Part shown: positions 57,048 through 64,000 of the stretch, piece by piece | Layout of the letters: each line of letters opens with the position of its first letter | Numbering within the stretch: position 1 is the first letter of the stretch | Assembly (NCBI GenBank): GCA_019429445.1 | Contig: JAHYIW010000014.1 | Span: 1-64,000, forward strand | Direction: 5' to 3' | DNA from: Desulfuromonadaceae bacterium | GTDB lineage: Bacteria > Desulfobacterota > Desulfuromonadia > Desulfuromonadales > JAHYIW01 | DNA length: 64,000 nucleotides | The notes under the pieces: generated by a model | What the model saw: only the letters and a program-made list of their open reading frames with translations | Told to the model about the DNA's origin: nothing | Database searches by the model: none | Made by a program: the position numbers and the translations under genes

Positions 57048-57839
57048 ATGGATCTGGCTAAAATCAGAAAAAAAGCAAAAAGTCAGCCCAAAACAGGTGC
57101 TCAGGATCCTGCGTCCCCGGTACGCAAGAGTGCGCGTGAATCAGCTTCAGTGCAGGCGACTCCCAACGGAGCAGAGCTGCGGGTGGAAGCGCCGCAACTA
57201 TGCGTTGAGCCGGACGTGTCACCCAAAAGCCAGGTTGCCACTGTAAACGGGGTGGAGACCGGGGCAGTGCATGATGCCGGGGGCGGTAAAGCGTTGCCGT
57301 TGTCGAGGGTCAATCCGCTCGACGAATTGTTTCGTCAAACCCCTGATATTCAGCTGGCAACCGAAGACAGCTATCTTCGTGCCTTGACCGATGTGCACAG
57401 TGTCGACGAGAATGTTCGGCAGTGGTTGACCTTCTCGTTGGCTGATGAAGAGTATGCATTAAACATTGAGACGATCGACGAAATATGCAAGCCACGCGAA
57501 GTAACAGAAGTCCCCAATGCTCCGTCGTTCGTTCTTGGCCTGATTTCTCTGCGTGGCAAGATTGTCCCGGTCTACGATTTGCGGAGCAGGTTGCAGCTCG
57601 GGGCGGTTGAAGCGACAGCCGCAACACGCATTATCGTGTGTCAAACGGAAAATAAAATTGTTGGCTTGCTGGTCGACAGTATCACCCAGGTGGTACGCTT
57701 GGCAGACGATGAAATTGAGCCGCCGCCGATGGTGTTGTCCGGGCTGGATCGTGATATGCTTGACGGGGTTGGCAGAAGTCAGGATCGAATGATCATCCTC
57801 CTGAATCTGAATAACGTAATAACCATAGACAGGGATTAA
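57048..57839 (+). CDS. CheW-like adaptor with long N-terminal extension
   Basis: A Lys/Pro/Ala-rich disordered segment fills residues 1-115, then a CheW domain (about 120-260): LTFSLADEEYALNIETIDEI, VPNAPSFVLGLISLRGKIVP (quoted in part), YDLRSRLQLG and DEIEPPP. CheW joins CheA to receptors. The tail end aligns with the CheW core. The extension may bind the neighbouring ATPase or DUF4388 protein. It is followed by a receiver gene after 19 nt. Confidence 0.88.
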   Translation: MDLAKIRKKAKSQPKTGAQDPASPVRKSARESASVQATPNGAELRVEAPQLCVEPDVSPKSQVATVNGVETGAVHDAGGGKALPLSRVNPLDELFRQTPDIQLATEDSYLRALTDVHSVDENVRQWLTFSLADEEYALNIETIDEICKPREVTEVPNAPSFVLGLISLRGKIVPVYDLRSRLQLGAVEATAATRIIVCQTENKIVGLLVDSITQVVRLADDEIEPPPMVLSGLDRDMLDGVGRSQDRMIILLNLNNVITIDRD

Positions 57840-57858
57840 TTTCCGGAAGGAGTGGGTT

Positions 57859-58230
57859 ATGGCAAAACAAAAGATTCTGATTGTCGAAGATGAAGAGAGT
57901 TTGCTCAAACTGGAGAGTATTTTGCTCACCTCAAAAGGCTATCAAGTGCGTGGCGTGACAAACGGTCAGGCGGCACTTGATGCCATCGAGGAAGACCCTC
58001 CTCACCTTGTTCTGCTCGACATTATGCTCCCTGAAATTGATGGTTTTGAGATTTGTCGACGGATTAAAACAAATCCTGCGACCAGCGATATCCCGGTCAT
58101 TATGCTTACCGCCAAAAAAAGCCGTGAAGATATGGCGCGTGGCGAAGAGGTCGGCGCTGACTGGTATGTCACCAAGCCGTTCAAATCTGCCATGGTGATT
58201 GAGACGATTCAACGTTTTATTGACAGGTAA
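57859..58230 (+). CDS. Single-domain response regulator
   Basis: The 123 residues are a complete receiver: KILIVEDEESLLKLE, HLVLLDIMLPEIDGFE (phosphoacceptor, near 54), VIMLTAKKSRED (T/S switch) and WYVTKPFKSAMV (lysine). AAGGAGTG precedes ATG. Its stop overlaps the next cheW start. It is the second lone receiver of the operon. Confidence 0.92.
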   Translation: MAKQKILIVEDEESLLKLESILLTSKGYQVRGVTNGQAALDAIEEDPPHLVLLDIMLPEIDGFEICRRIKTNPATSDIPVIMLTAKKSREDMARGEEVGADWYVTKPFKSAMVIETIQRFIDR

Positions 58231-58748
58231 TGACAAAGGTGAATATGTCGACATTCCCGCAAAATGAACAGATAGATTCTCAGGAAGTACAGCTGGCGTG
58301 TTTTCATGTTGGCGCTGAGATCTATGCCCTTGATATCATGCGAATCCGTGAAATTATTCGACCGCAGCGCCTGACTCCGGTCCCCAAGGCACCGGCATTC
58401 ATCGAGGGGGTCATTAACCTGCGCAGTGCGGTCATCCCGATTATTGATTTGCGCAAGCGCTTTGATCAGCCGGTGCGCGAAAACAGTCGTAAAACCAGAA
58501 CCATTATTTGCTCACTGACCGGGCGGATTATCGGTTTGATCGTTGATGAAGTGCTGGAGGTACGTCGCTATACACGTAGTGAGATTCAGCCGGCACCGCA
58601 TTACCTCAGTGGCAGGGGAGCTGATTTTTTTCTCGGCGTCTGTCGGCGCAGTGATGATCTGGTGATGTTGCTCGATCTGGAGAAAATCCTTACCTCAAAT
58701 GAAAAAATCAATCTGGAACTTATAAACGATCATTCGGTCGTTTCCTAA
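58230..58748 (+). CDS. cheW: CheW adaptor protein
   Basis: The 172 residues form a standard CheW: LACFHVGAEIYALDIMRIRE, VPKAPAFIEGVINLRSAVIP (in part), IIDLRKRF and GLIVDEVLEVRRY. A C-terminal tail of about 25 residues is extra. The ATG overlaps the previous stop (TAATG). It is the more conventional of the two CheW proteins. Confidence 0.93.
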   Translation: MTKVNMSTFPQNEQIDSQEVQLACFHVGAEIYALDIMRIREIIRPQRLTPVPKAPAFIEGVINLRSAVIPIIDLRKRFDQPVRENSRKTRTIICSLTGRIIGLIVDEVLEVRRYTRSEIQPAPHYLSGRGADFFLGVCRRSDDLVMLLDLEKILTSNEKINLELINDHSVVS

Positions 58749-58779
58749 TGTCCGCCTTATCCGCTTAAAGGTCTGTTGA

Positions 58780-59721
58780 ATGATAGTCAGTTGTCCTTCA
58801 TGTCATGCACGGTATCGCCTTGACCGTAATAAGCTCAATGACAAACGCGTTACATTGAGATGTGCCAAGTGTCGTCAGGTTTTCAAAATTGCAACTGGCA
58901 ACCAGGACAATGGGAAAGTTTCCCCTGCCAGGAGTTTTCCTTTTCGGGTGCTGGTCGCTCATGGTGATGCTTTGTTGTGCGCGGCGGTGGGCGAGATTCT
59001 TAAACAGGGACAAATCAGCTATGACGTTGTCAATGATGGCAATGTTGCATTAGAAATGGTTCAAAATAAAGTGCCGGATGTTGTGCTGATCGATGTTGCG
59101 CTACCGGGACTGTTTGCTTTTGAATTGGTACAAAAAATTCGCGAAAATGTTCGTCTTGAGAAAATCACGTTAATATTGCTTTCCTCTGTATACAATAAAA
59201 TGGCTTACAAGCGACGCCCTGATAATCTTTATGGCGCTGACGGCTATATAGAAAAACACCATCTTTCCGACGATTTGGTGCCGATGCTGAATCGTATCCA
59301 GTTGGGCGTAACGCAGGCCCATATGAAACGCCCTGCGGAGCTTCAGGTCGAGGGAACGGTGGCTGTGGAGAACCAGGATATCCCCGCATACAACGACATT
59401 GGCGCAATGAACCAGCGTATCCAGTCTGCCGAAGAACATGAGTTGGCGACAGATATTCCTGATCAGGACATCGCTCGTGCGCGGCGCTTGGCGCGGATTA
59501 TTGTTTCCGATATTGCCCTGTATAACCAGTCGCGGGTTGAGGAGGGGATCCGTAACGGAAGCTTCATGGAAATCTTTGCCGAAGAACTCGCCGAAGGACG
59601 TCGATTGTTTGCGGAACGAATCAGCAAAGATGTCCAAGGCCGTGAGGATTTTTTTGAAACAGAGATTAAACGTTTTTTGAAACAGAGAATCCTTGATATG
59701 CAGGGCAACAAAGACAGGTGA
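58780..59721 (+). CDS. Zinc-ribbon-receiver domain protein
   Basis: The 313 residues open with an MJ0042-type zinc ribbon (CPSCHARYRL and RCAKCRQVF, residues 5-36), then a receiver-like domain (about 50-170): FRVLVAHGDALLCAAV has lost part of the acid pair, but DVVLIDVALPGLFAFEL keeps a phosphoacceptor aspartate and IEKHHL supplies a lysine. The C-terminal 130 residues are helical with no known motif. Related zinc-ribbon-receiver proteins occur beside chemosensory genes in deltaproteobacteria. The stop is 4 nt before the next start. Confidence 0.8.
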   Translation: MIVSCPSCHARYRLDRNKLNDKRVTLRCAKCRQVFKIATGNQDNGKVSPARSFPFRVLVAHGDALLCAAVGEILKQGQISYDVVNDGNVALEMVQNKVPDVVLIDVALPGLFAFELVQKIRENVRLEKITLILLSSVYNKMAYKRRPDNLYGADGYIEKHHLSDDLVPMLNRIQLGVTQAHMKRPAELQVEGTVAVENQDIPAYNDIGAMNQRIQSAEEHELATDIPDQDIARARRLARIIVSDIALYNQSRVEEGIRNGSFMEIFAEELAEGRRLFAERISKDVQGREDFFETEIKRFLKQRILDMQGNKDR

Positions 59722-59725
59722 CCTC

Positions 59726-61741
59726 GTGACGGAATGGACTGAATTGCAAACAATGCTTGCCTCCGCTGATGAGGAAACGCGACTTGATGCCTTGCGGCGC
59801 TTGCCTGCCGGTGATACGGACGCTGCATTGCAACTGATATTGCAGGCTTTGGGCGATTCGAGCTGGCGCGTTCGCAAACAGGCTGTTGAATTGTACCTGC
59901 AGCGGACCGACGTTGATCAGAGCGCCGGAAAAGTTGTCGAACAACTGTACTCATCGGACAATGCCGGCTTGCGAAATGCGGCGGTTGAAATTCTTATTCG
60001 TCTCGGTTCGGTCGTGACCAGGCGGATGATTGCTGAAACCCACAGCGCTGACCACGATGTGCGAAAGTTTGCTATCGATATTCTTGGCGGAATATCTGAT
60101 TCTGATTGTACTTCTGCATTGATTGATGCCCTGCGAGATCCAGATGAAAATGTGCGCGCGGCAGCTGCTGAAAATCTTGGGAATATCGGTTCAGACGCTG
60201 CCGTACCTGCACTCCTGAACGCAATGGAGAGCGCCGATTTGCTGTCCCGGTTTACGATTCTGGAGGCAATCGGGCGTATCGGCCGACCGGTGGCGATCGC
60301 GGAGTTGCTCCCCTACAAAGATGATCAGTTGCTGCGCAAGCCGTTATTTGAATGTCTGGGGCGCGTTGGTGATGCCGAAGCTTTTCCGGTGTTGATGGAG
60401 GGTATTATCTCCGGACCGGCGAACGCCAGTGAGGCCGCTATCGTGGCATTACAGCAACTGGTGGAACGGTGCGGTGCGGATTTTGACAGCAACCTTTCTG
60501 TCAACAATTCGCGTCTTCTGGCACAAACACTCGGTAACTTTTTCAGCCACAATAAACGAGAAATTCGCCGTTCGGCCGTTAACCTTTTGGGGCTTTTACG
60601 TGATTGTGATAATGCCGAAAAGCTTCTCGATCTGTTGTCTGATGAAGAGGTTCAGGATAATGCATTCAAGGCACTGGTGGCTCTTGGCAGTGACGGCGCA
60701 GAACGTCTGGCTGAAATCTGGTTGCAGGTCGATGTCACGAAGCAGTCATATATCGCCTATCTTTTTGGACAAACGGCCTATCGCAAAGGGGTGCCATTAT
60801 TACTCGAAGCGATTTCCTCGTCCGATCCACAATTACGTGAAATTGCCGCCGGAGCGTTGGGGAAGGTCGGTGACGCCGATGCATTAAAGTCCCTTATAAA
60901 CCTTTTTTCAGACGAAGTCGACCGGGTCAGGGATGCAGCGACCGAGGCGGTCATCCGTCTGGGCGGAGCCTATACGCAACTGGCTCTGGAAGAAATTCGC
61001 ACGTGTCTCGACCATGCTGATGCCGCTACACGCATGGCGGCTGTCGCCGCGTTAGGCAGGTTGGGGGGTGTCGATGCAACTGAAGTTCTACTGGAATCAT
61101 TAAAGGATGTCTCCCCCCAGGTCAGACAGGCAGCAGTTCGAGCATTCACTCCTTCGCGTGATGAAACGACGATTGAGGCAATAGCATTGGCGCTGATGGA
61201 TGAAGATGCCGGCGTGCGTCGATTGGCTGTAGAGAAGCTCGGCATGTGCGCCGACCTTGTCACCTTGTCCCCCTTGAAACTGGCATTGGCTGACGATGAT
61301 GTCTGGGTACGCTCTGCGGCAGTTCGCGCGATCGGACTGATCGGCGGCGCAGCACAGCTGCCGGTCATTGAGCGGCTGTTGTTTGATCCTGTCGGTCTGG
61401 TGAGTATCGCCGTGCTTGATACAGTTGAAAAAATCGTTCCGGAGCAGGTTAACGATCTTTTCACCCAGGCCCTTGAACACCCTGATCATGAAGTGGTGAT
61501 CGCCGCGATTCACGGTCTGGTGCGCAACGCTCAAAAAGATGTGCTCTCTGCCAAATCGACTCTGTTGTCCGCACATCGTTCCGTGGAAGTCAGAACCGCT
61601 CTTTATCGCGCCCTCGCTGAATTGGCAGGGAACGAGGCGCTGTCGATCCTGACCATATATCTGGAACGTGAGCAGGATGCGTTAGCAAGAGAACAGCTGT
61701 TGTCGTTGATCGATAATTTAAAAGCAGCTCATGGATTGTAA
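59726..61741 (+). CDS. HEAT-repeat protein
   Basis: GTG 59726 gives 671 residues, almost all HEAT repeats of about 30 residues (for example DVRKFAIDILGGIS, NVRAAAAENLGNIGS, QLREIAAGALGKVG, RVRDAATEAVIRLGG, QVRQAAVRAF, GVRRLAVEKLG, WVRSAAVRAIGLIG). This long superhelical scaffold has no catalytic motif or signal peptide. Within a che operon it probably binds CheA, CheR or the ATPase. cheR follows after 3 nt. Confidence 0.88.
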   Translation: MTEWTELQTMLASADEETRLDALRRLPAGDTDAALQLILQALGDSSWRVRKQAVELYLQRTDVDQSAGKVVEQLYSSDNAGLRNAAVEILIRLGSVVTRRMIAETHSADHDVRKFAIDILGGISDSDCTSALIDALRDPDENVRAAAAENLGNIGSDAAVPALLNAMESADLLSRFTILEAIGRIGRPVAIAELLPYKDDQLLRKPLFECLGRVGDAEAFPVLMEGIISGPANASEAAIVALQQLVERCGADFDSNLSVNNSRLLAQTLGNFFSHNKREIRRSAVNLLGLLRDCDNAEKLLDLLSDEEVQDNAFKALVALGSDGAERLAEIWLQVDVTKQSYIAYLFGQTAYRKGVPLLLEAISSSDPQLREIAAGALGKVGDADALKSLINLFSDEVDRVRDAATEAVIRLGGAYTQLALEEIRTCLDHADAATRMAAVAALGRLGGVDATEVLLESLKDVSPQVRQAAVRAFTPSRDETTIEAIALALMDEDAGVRRLAVEKLGMCADLVTLSPLKLALADDDVWVRSAAVRAIGLIGGAAQLPVIERLLFDPVGLVSIAVLDTVEKIVPEQVNDLFTQALEHPDHEVVIAAIHGLVRNAQKDVLSAKSTLLSAHRSVEVRTALYRALAELAGNEALSILTIYLEREQDALAREQLLSLIDNLKAAHGL

Positions 61742-61744
61742 CCT

Positions 61745-62626
61745 ATGATTTTGTTTGCCCCTGATATTCCCATGAGCGATGACGAGTTTGTTCTGTTGAA
61801 GGACCTTGTCTATCAATACTGTGGTTTGCACTTCACTCCTGAAACCAAATATTTGCTCGAAAAACGTCTCACAAAACGGCTTCAACATCATAAGCTGGAA
61901 TCGTTTCGCGACTACTATTACATGTTGCGCTACGGTCAGGACAAAGAAAAAGAATTTGCTGAAGTCGTCGATTCTTTGACCACGAATGAAACCTATTTTT
62001 TTCGGGAAGACTTCCAGCTCAAGTCATTTACCGACGAGATCTTGCCGGAAATAAGTGAACGCAAGTTGAAAACGGGCACGAAACGCCTGCGCATCTGGAG
62101 CGCGGGGTGTTCGTCAGGCGAGGAACCTTATTCAATTGCCATGCTGCTTCTCGATATGCCTCAGTTTAGCGACTGGCACATTGATATCATCGGTACCGAT
62201 ATCAGTCATCGGGTTCTGCGCCTGGCGCGCGAAGGAATCTATGGCGCGTCGTCATTTCGTTCGACCTCTCCAGATTATCAGCAGCGTTATTTTCTCCCTG
62301 AGCCGGGGGGGAAGTCGAAGGTTGCTGATCGCGTCAGGAAGTTGGTCACATTCAGCCATTTAAATCTTTTTGACTCGGCGCGCATTGCGCTGCTGGGCAA
62401 GATGGATGTTATTTTCTGCCGCAATGTTATTATCTACTTTGATGTGGCCGCAAAAAAACGCGTCGTGGAAAATTATTACGAACGGTTGCATCCGGAAGGG
62501 TTTCTGTTGCTGGGACATTCCGAATCCTTAATCAAGGTAACCAACCTGTTTCAGTTGCGACATTTCAAGCATGATATGGTGTATCAACGACCAAAACCTT
62601 TGCAGGAAATGGTGATGACGCGATGA
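61745..62626 (+). CDS. cheR: Chemotaxis protein methyltransferase CheR
   Basis: CheR methylates receptor glutamates with SAM. The 293 residues show the N-terminal helical domain, VDSLTTNETYFFREDF (near 76), IWSAGCSSGEEPYSIAML (SAM motif, near 117), IIGTDIS, and FCRNVIIYFD (near 221). The end LLLGHSESL is typical. It overlaps cheB by 4 nt. Confidence 0.95.
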   Translation: MILFAPDIPMSDDEFVLLKDLVYQYCGLHFTPETKYLLEKRLTKRLQHHKLESFRDYYYMLRYGQDKEKEFAEVVDSLTTNETYFFREDFQLKSFTDEILPEISERKLKTGTKRLRIWSAGCSSGEEPYSIAMLLLDMPQFSDWHIDIIGTDISHRVLRLAREGIYGASSFRSTSPDYQQRYFLPEPGGKSKVADRVRKLVTFSHLNLFDSARIALLGKMDVIFCRNVIIYFDVAAKKRVVENYYERLHPEGFLLLGHSESLIKVTNLFQLRHFKHDMVYQRPKPLQEMVMTR

Positions 62627-63687
62627 CAGACAAAATTCGCATTCTCGTCATTGATGATTCGGCGTTCAACCGGCGGACGATTATCAAAATGCTGGAGTCT
62701 ATTCCCGGCATTGAGGTCGTTGACTACGCTTGCGACGGCGAAGATGGGCTGCGCAAGGTTTTCGACCTGAAACCTGACCTGATAACACTTGATCTTGAAA
62801 TGCCGCGACTTGACGGGTTTTCTTTTTTACGCATTGTCATGCAAAATCGGCCGACTCCGGTGATCGTTGTGTCGGCGCGTTCTGATAATGACAATGTATT
62901 TAAGGCTCTCGAATTCGGTGCGGTCGATTTTGTCTCAAAACCGTCGTCCCGGATTTCACCGGAACTGTTCAATATCAGAGATGATCTGGTAAGTAAAATT
63001 CATGAAGCCGCCAACGCCAATATGCTTAAAGTGCTCAAACGGGCGGCGCGTAGCAAAGATCAGAGCGATACCTTCTCCAGTCATTCGCGAGTCAATCGCG
63101 GGACGAATAAAAATGCAATCAATCATGTGGTCATCGGTGCATCTACCGGAGGGCCACCGGCGCTGCAAGCGATTTTTTCGAATATAAAGAACCCTGTCGA
63201 TGTTTTTTTTGCGGTCTCCCAGCATATGCCTCCCGGTTTTACCAAATCATTTGCAGACCGTTTGAATAAATATTGCCCTCTGGAAATCAAGGAAGCGGAA
63301 GCCGGAGATATTGTGCGTTCAGGTCGGGTGCTTATCGCCCCCGGGGGGAAGAATCTGGAGTTTCGACGACATCAGAACGATGTCGTTGCCGTGGTCAGTG
63401 AGGCGAGGATCGGTCAGCGTTATGTCCCCTCTGTCGATATCATGTTTAATTCCGCAGTTAAAGTGTTTGGTTCCGACCTGCTCGGGGTGGTTCTGACCGG
63501 GATGGGGAACGATGGTGCTTTGGGCACTGCTCATATCAAGGAACATGGCGGACTGACACTGGCTGAATCTGAAGATTCCTGTGTTGTCTTCGGCATGCCG
63601 AAAGAAGCCATCGCCACCGGCAAGGTCGACTGGGTCAAACCGTTGGCACAAATAAGCGAGGAAATATTAAGCAAATGTGGTTACTGA
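62623..63687 (+). CDS. cheB: Chemotaxis protein-glutamate methylesterase CheB
   Basis: CheB removes methyl groups from receptors and is switched on by phosphorylation. The 354 residues have a receiver (LVIDDSAFNRRTI, with D57 in LITLDLEMP), a linker, and the esterase domain: GASTGGPPAL (nucleophile Ser), SQHMPPGFTKSFADRL (His) and LTGMGNDGALG (Asp). All three catalytic residues are in place. With CheR this implies methylated receptors that are encoded elsewhere. Confidence 0.95.
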   Translation: MTDKIRILVIDDSAFNRRTIIKMLESIPGIEVVDYACDGEDGLRKVFDLKPDLITLDLEMPRLDGFSFLRIVMQNRPTPVIVVSARSDNDNVFKALEFGAVDFVSKPSSRISPELFNIRDDLVSKIHEAANANMLKVLKRAARSKDQSDTFSSHSRVNRGTNKNAINHVVIGASTGGPPALQAIFSNIKNPVDVFFAVSQHMPPGFTKSFADRLNKYCPLEIKEAEAGDIVRSGRVLIAPGGKNLEFRRHQNDVVAVVSEARIGQRYVPSVDIMFNSAVKVFGSDLLGVVLTGMGNDGALGTAHIKEHGGLTLAESEDSCVVFGMPKEAIATGKVDWVKPLAQISEEILSKCGY

Positions 63688-63698
63688 CAGGTGTTTTA

Positions 63699-63728
63699 TT
63701 GTCGTAATCACCGATCATTTTGTATAAT
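63699..63728 (+). promoter_or_regulatory. Promoter of the last gene
   Basis: TATAAT (63723-63728) is a perfect -10, with TTGTCG at 63699-63704 (18-nt spacer). It may drive the partial gene separately from the che operon. Confidence 0.55.
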
Positions 63729-63789
63729 GTTGACCTGAAACCGGGGACAGAATGTTGATGTATGACGCATATGATTTTGGAGAGTTGTG

Positions 63790-64000
63790 ATGCCCGATAA
63801 AGATGAAAAAATAGCCCATAAGGCGGAAGAGTTTCTTCAGATATTTAAAAAGGGTGCCGATTTTACTCAGGACCTGCTGAAGGAAAACGAGCGATTGCGT
63901 TTTCGTCTGATTGAACTTGAGGACGTTTTTAAAAATTCTGCAGAAGGGGGTTCTGCTCCCGATTCACAGCAGATGAAACTTAAAATCGCTGAGCTTGAAC
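63790..64000 (+). CDS. Partial coiled-coil protein, cut by the window end
   Basis: The first 70 codons are visible: MPDKDEKIAHKAEEFLQIF, then KENERLRFRLIELED and further helical heptads. The chain is charged and looks like a coiled coil. It continues past the window, so family and length cannot be told. It follows cheB by about 100 nt behind its own promoter. Confidence 0.6.
   Translation, partial: MPDKDEKIAHKAEEFLQIFKKGADFTQDLLKENERLRFRLIELEDVFKNSAEGGSAPDSQQMKLKIAELE

Overview
The window looks like a core-genome stretch of a deltaproteobacterium of the Desulfuromonadales type (Desulfuromonas, Geobacter or Pelobacter-like). This is inferred from a fumarate reductase/succinate dehydrogenase in cytochrome b, flavoprotein, iron-sulfur order, from the leuB ... 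truA-rplM-rpsI-argC and queA-tgt-yajC-secD-secF blocks, from a periplasmic c-type heme signalling protein, and from a large chemosensory operon. No 16S or other species marker is present, so a genus cannot be fixed. Base composition looks even and moderate; the parts that look foreign are short.

Layout. 1-589 is non-coding. 590-3929 is the sdh/frd operon, closed by a strong terminator. 4068-5748 holds an orphan Cas6-like RAMP protein and two small proteins. 5893-10862 carries leuB, an EcfT-like membrane protein, truA, rplM, rpsI and argC, with a MITE-like palindromic repeat between truA and rplM. 10932-15197 (minus strand) is a two-gene cyclic-di-GMP module: an HD-GYP phosphodiesterase with a periplasmic CxxCH heme motif, then a GAF-GGDEF diguanylate cyclase. 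15530-25378 runs from a DUF2065 protein through queA, tgt, yajC, secD, secF, a TPR protein, a beta-helix lipoprotein and recJ to a second GGDEF protein.

25380-33993 is the most accessory-looking part. It has a cytochrome b5-like protein, an FNT channel, an aminotransferase, a YgbA-family gene cut by an in-frame amber codon behind a perfect FNR-type box, a ferredoxin-like protein, a MazG-like protein and metY. These are followed by tRNA-Leu(CAG) with a 27-bp palindrome that reaches into the tRNA 3' end, an IS200/RAYT-type element with 26-bp inverted ends, a decayed fibronectin-III fragment, a methyltransferase and a Sel1-repeat protein. 34145-42600 returns to housekeeping-like genes: a YaiI-family protein, tlyA, a tetrapyrrole methylase paired with a U32-family protein, a HIT protein, a divergent RelA/SpoT homologue, a polysaccharide deacetylase convergent with a Bax-like glucosaminidase, a YjbQ-family protein and a glycosyltransferase. 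A 7-bp tandem repeat of about 18 units ends this stretch.

42784-48640 is a minus-strand operon read as tmk, holB, ricT-like, metG, then a TatD-radical SAM fusion. It is divergent from rnc-era-der (48888-51900). From 52021 to the window end is a chemosensory operon: DUF4388-REC, CheY-like, CheA, ExeA/MshM-like ATPase, CheW, REC, CheW, zinc-ribbon-REC, HEAT-repeat protein, CheR, CheB and a truncated coiled-coil protein. It has no receptor or flagellar gene in view, so it probably controls something other than flagellar swimming.

The best candidates for new biology are the chemosensory operon with its ATPase and HEAT partners, the heme-linked c-di-GMP pair, the CobM-like/U32 pair, the hydrolase-only RSH protein, the orphan Cas6-like protein and the tRNA-palindrome-transposon junction. 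No CRISPR array, prophage or large island was seen.
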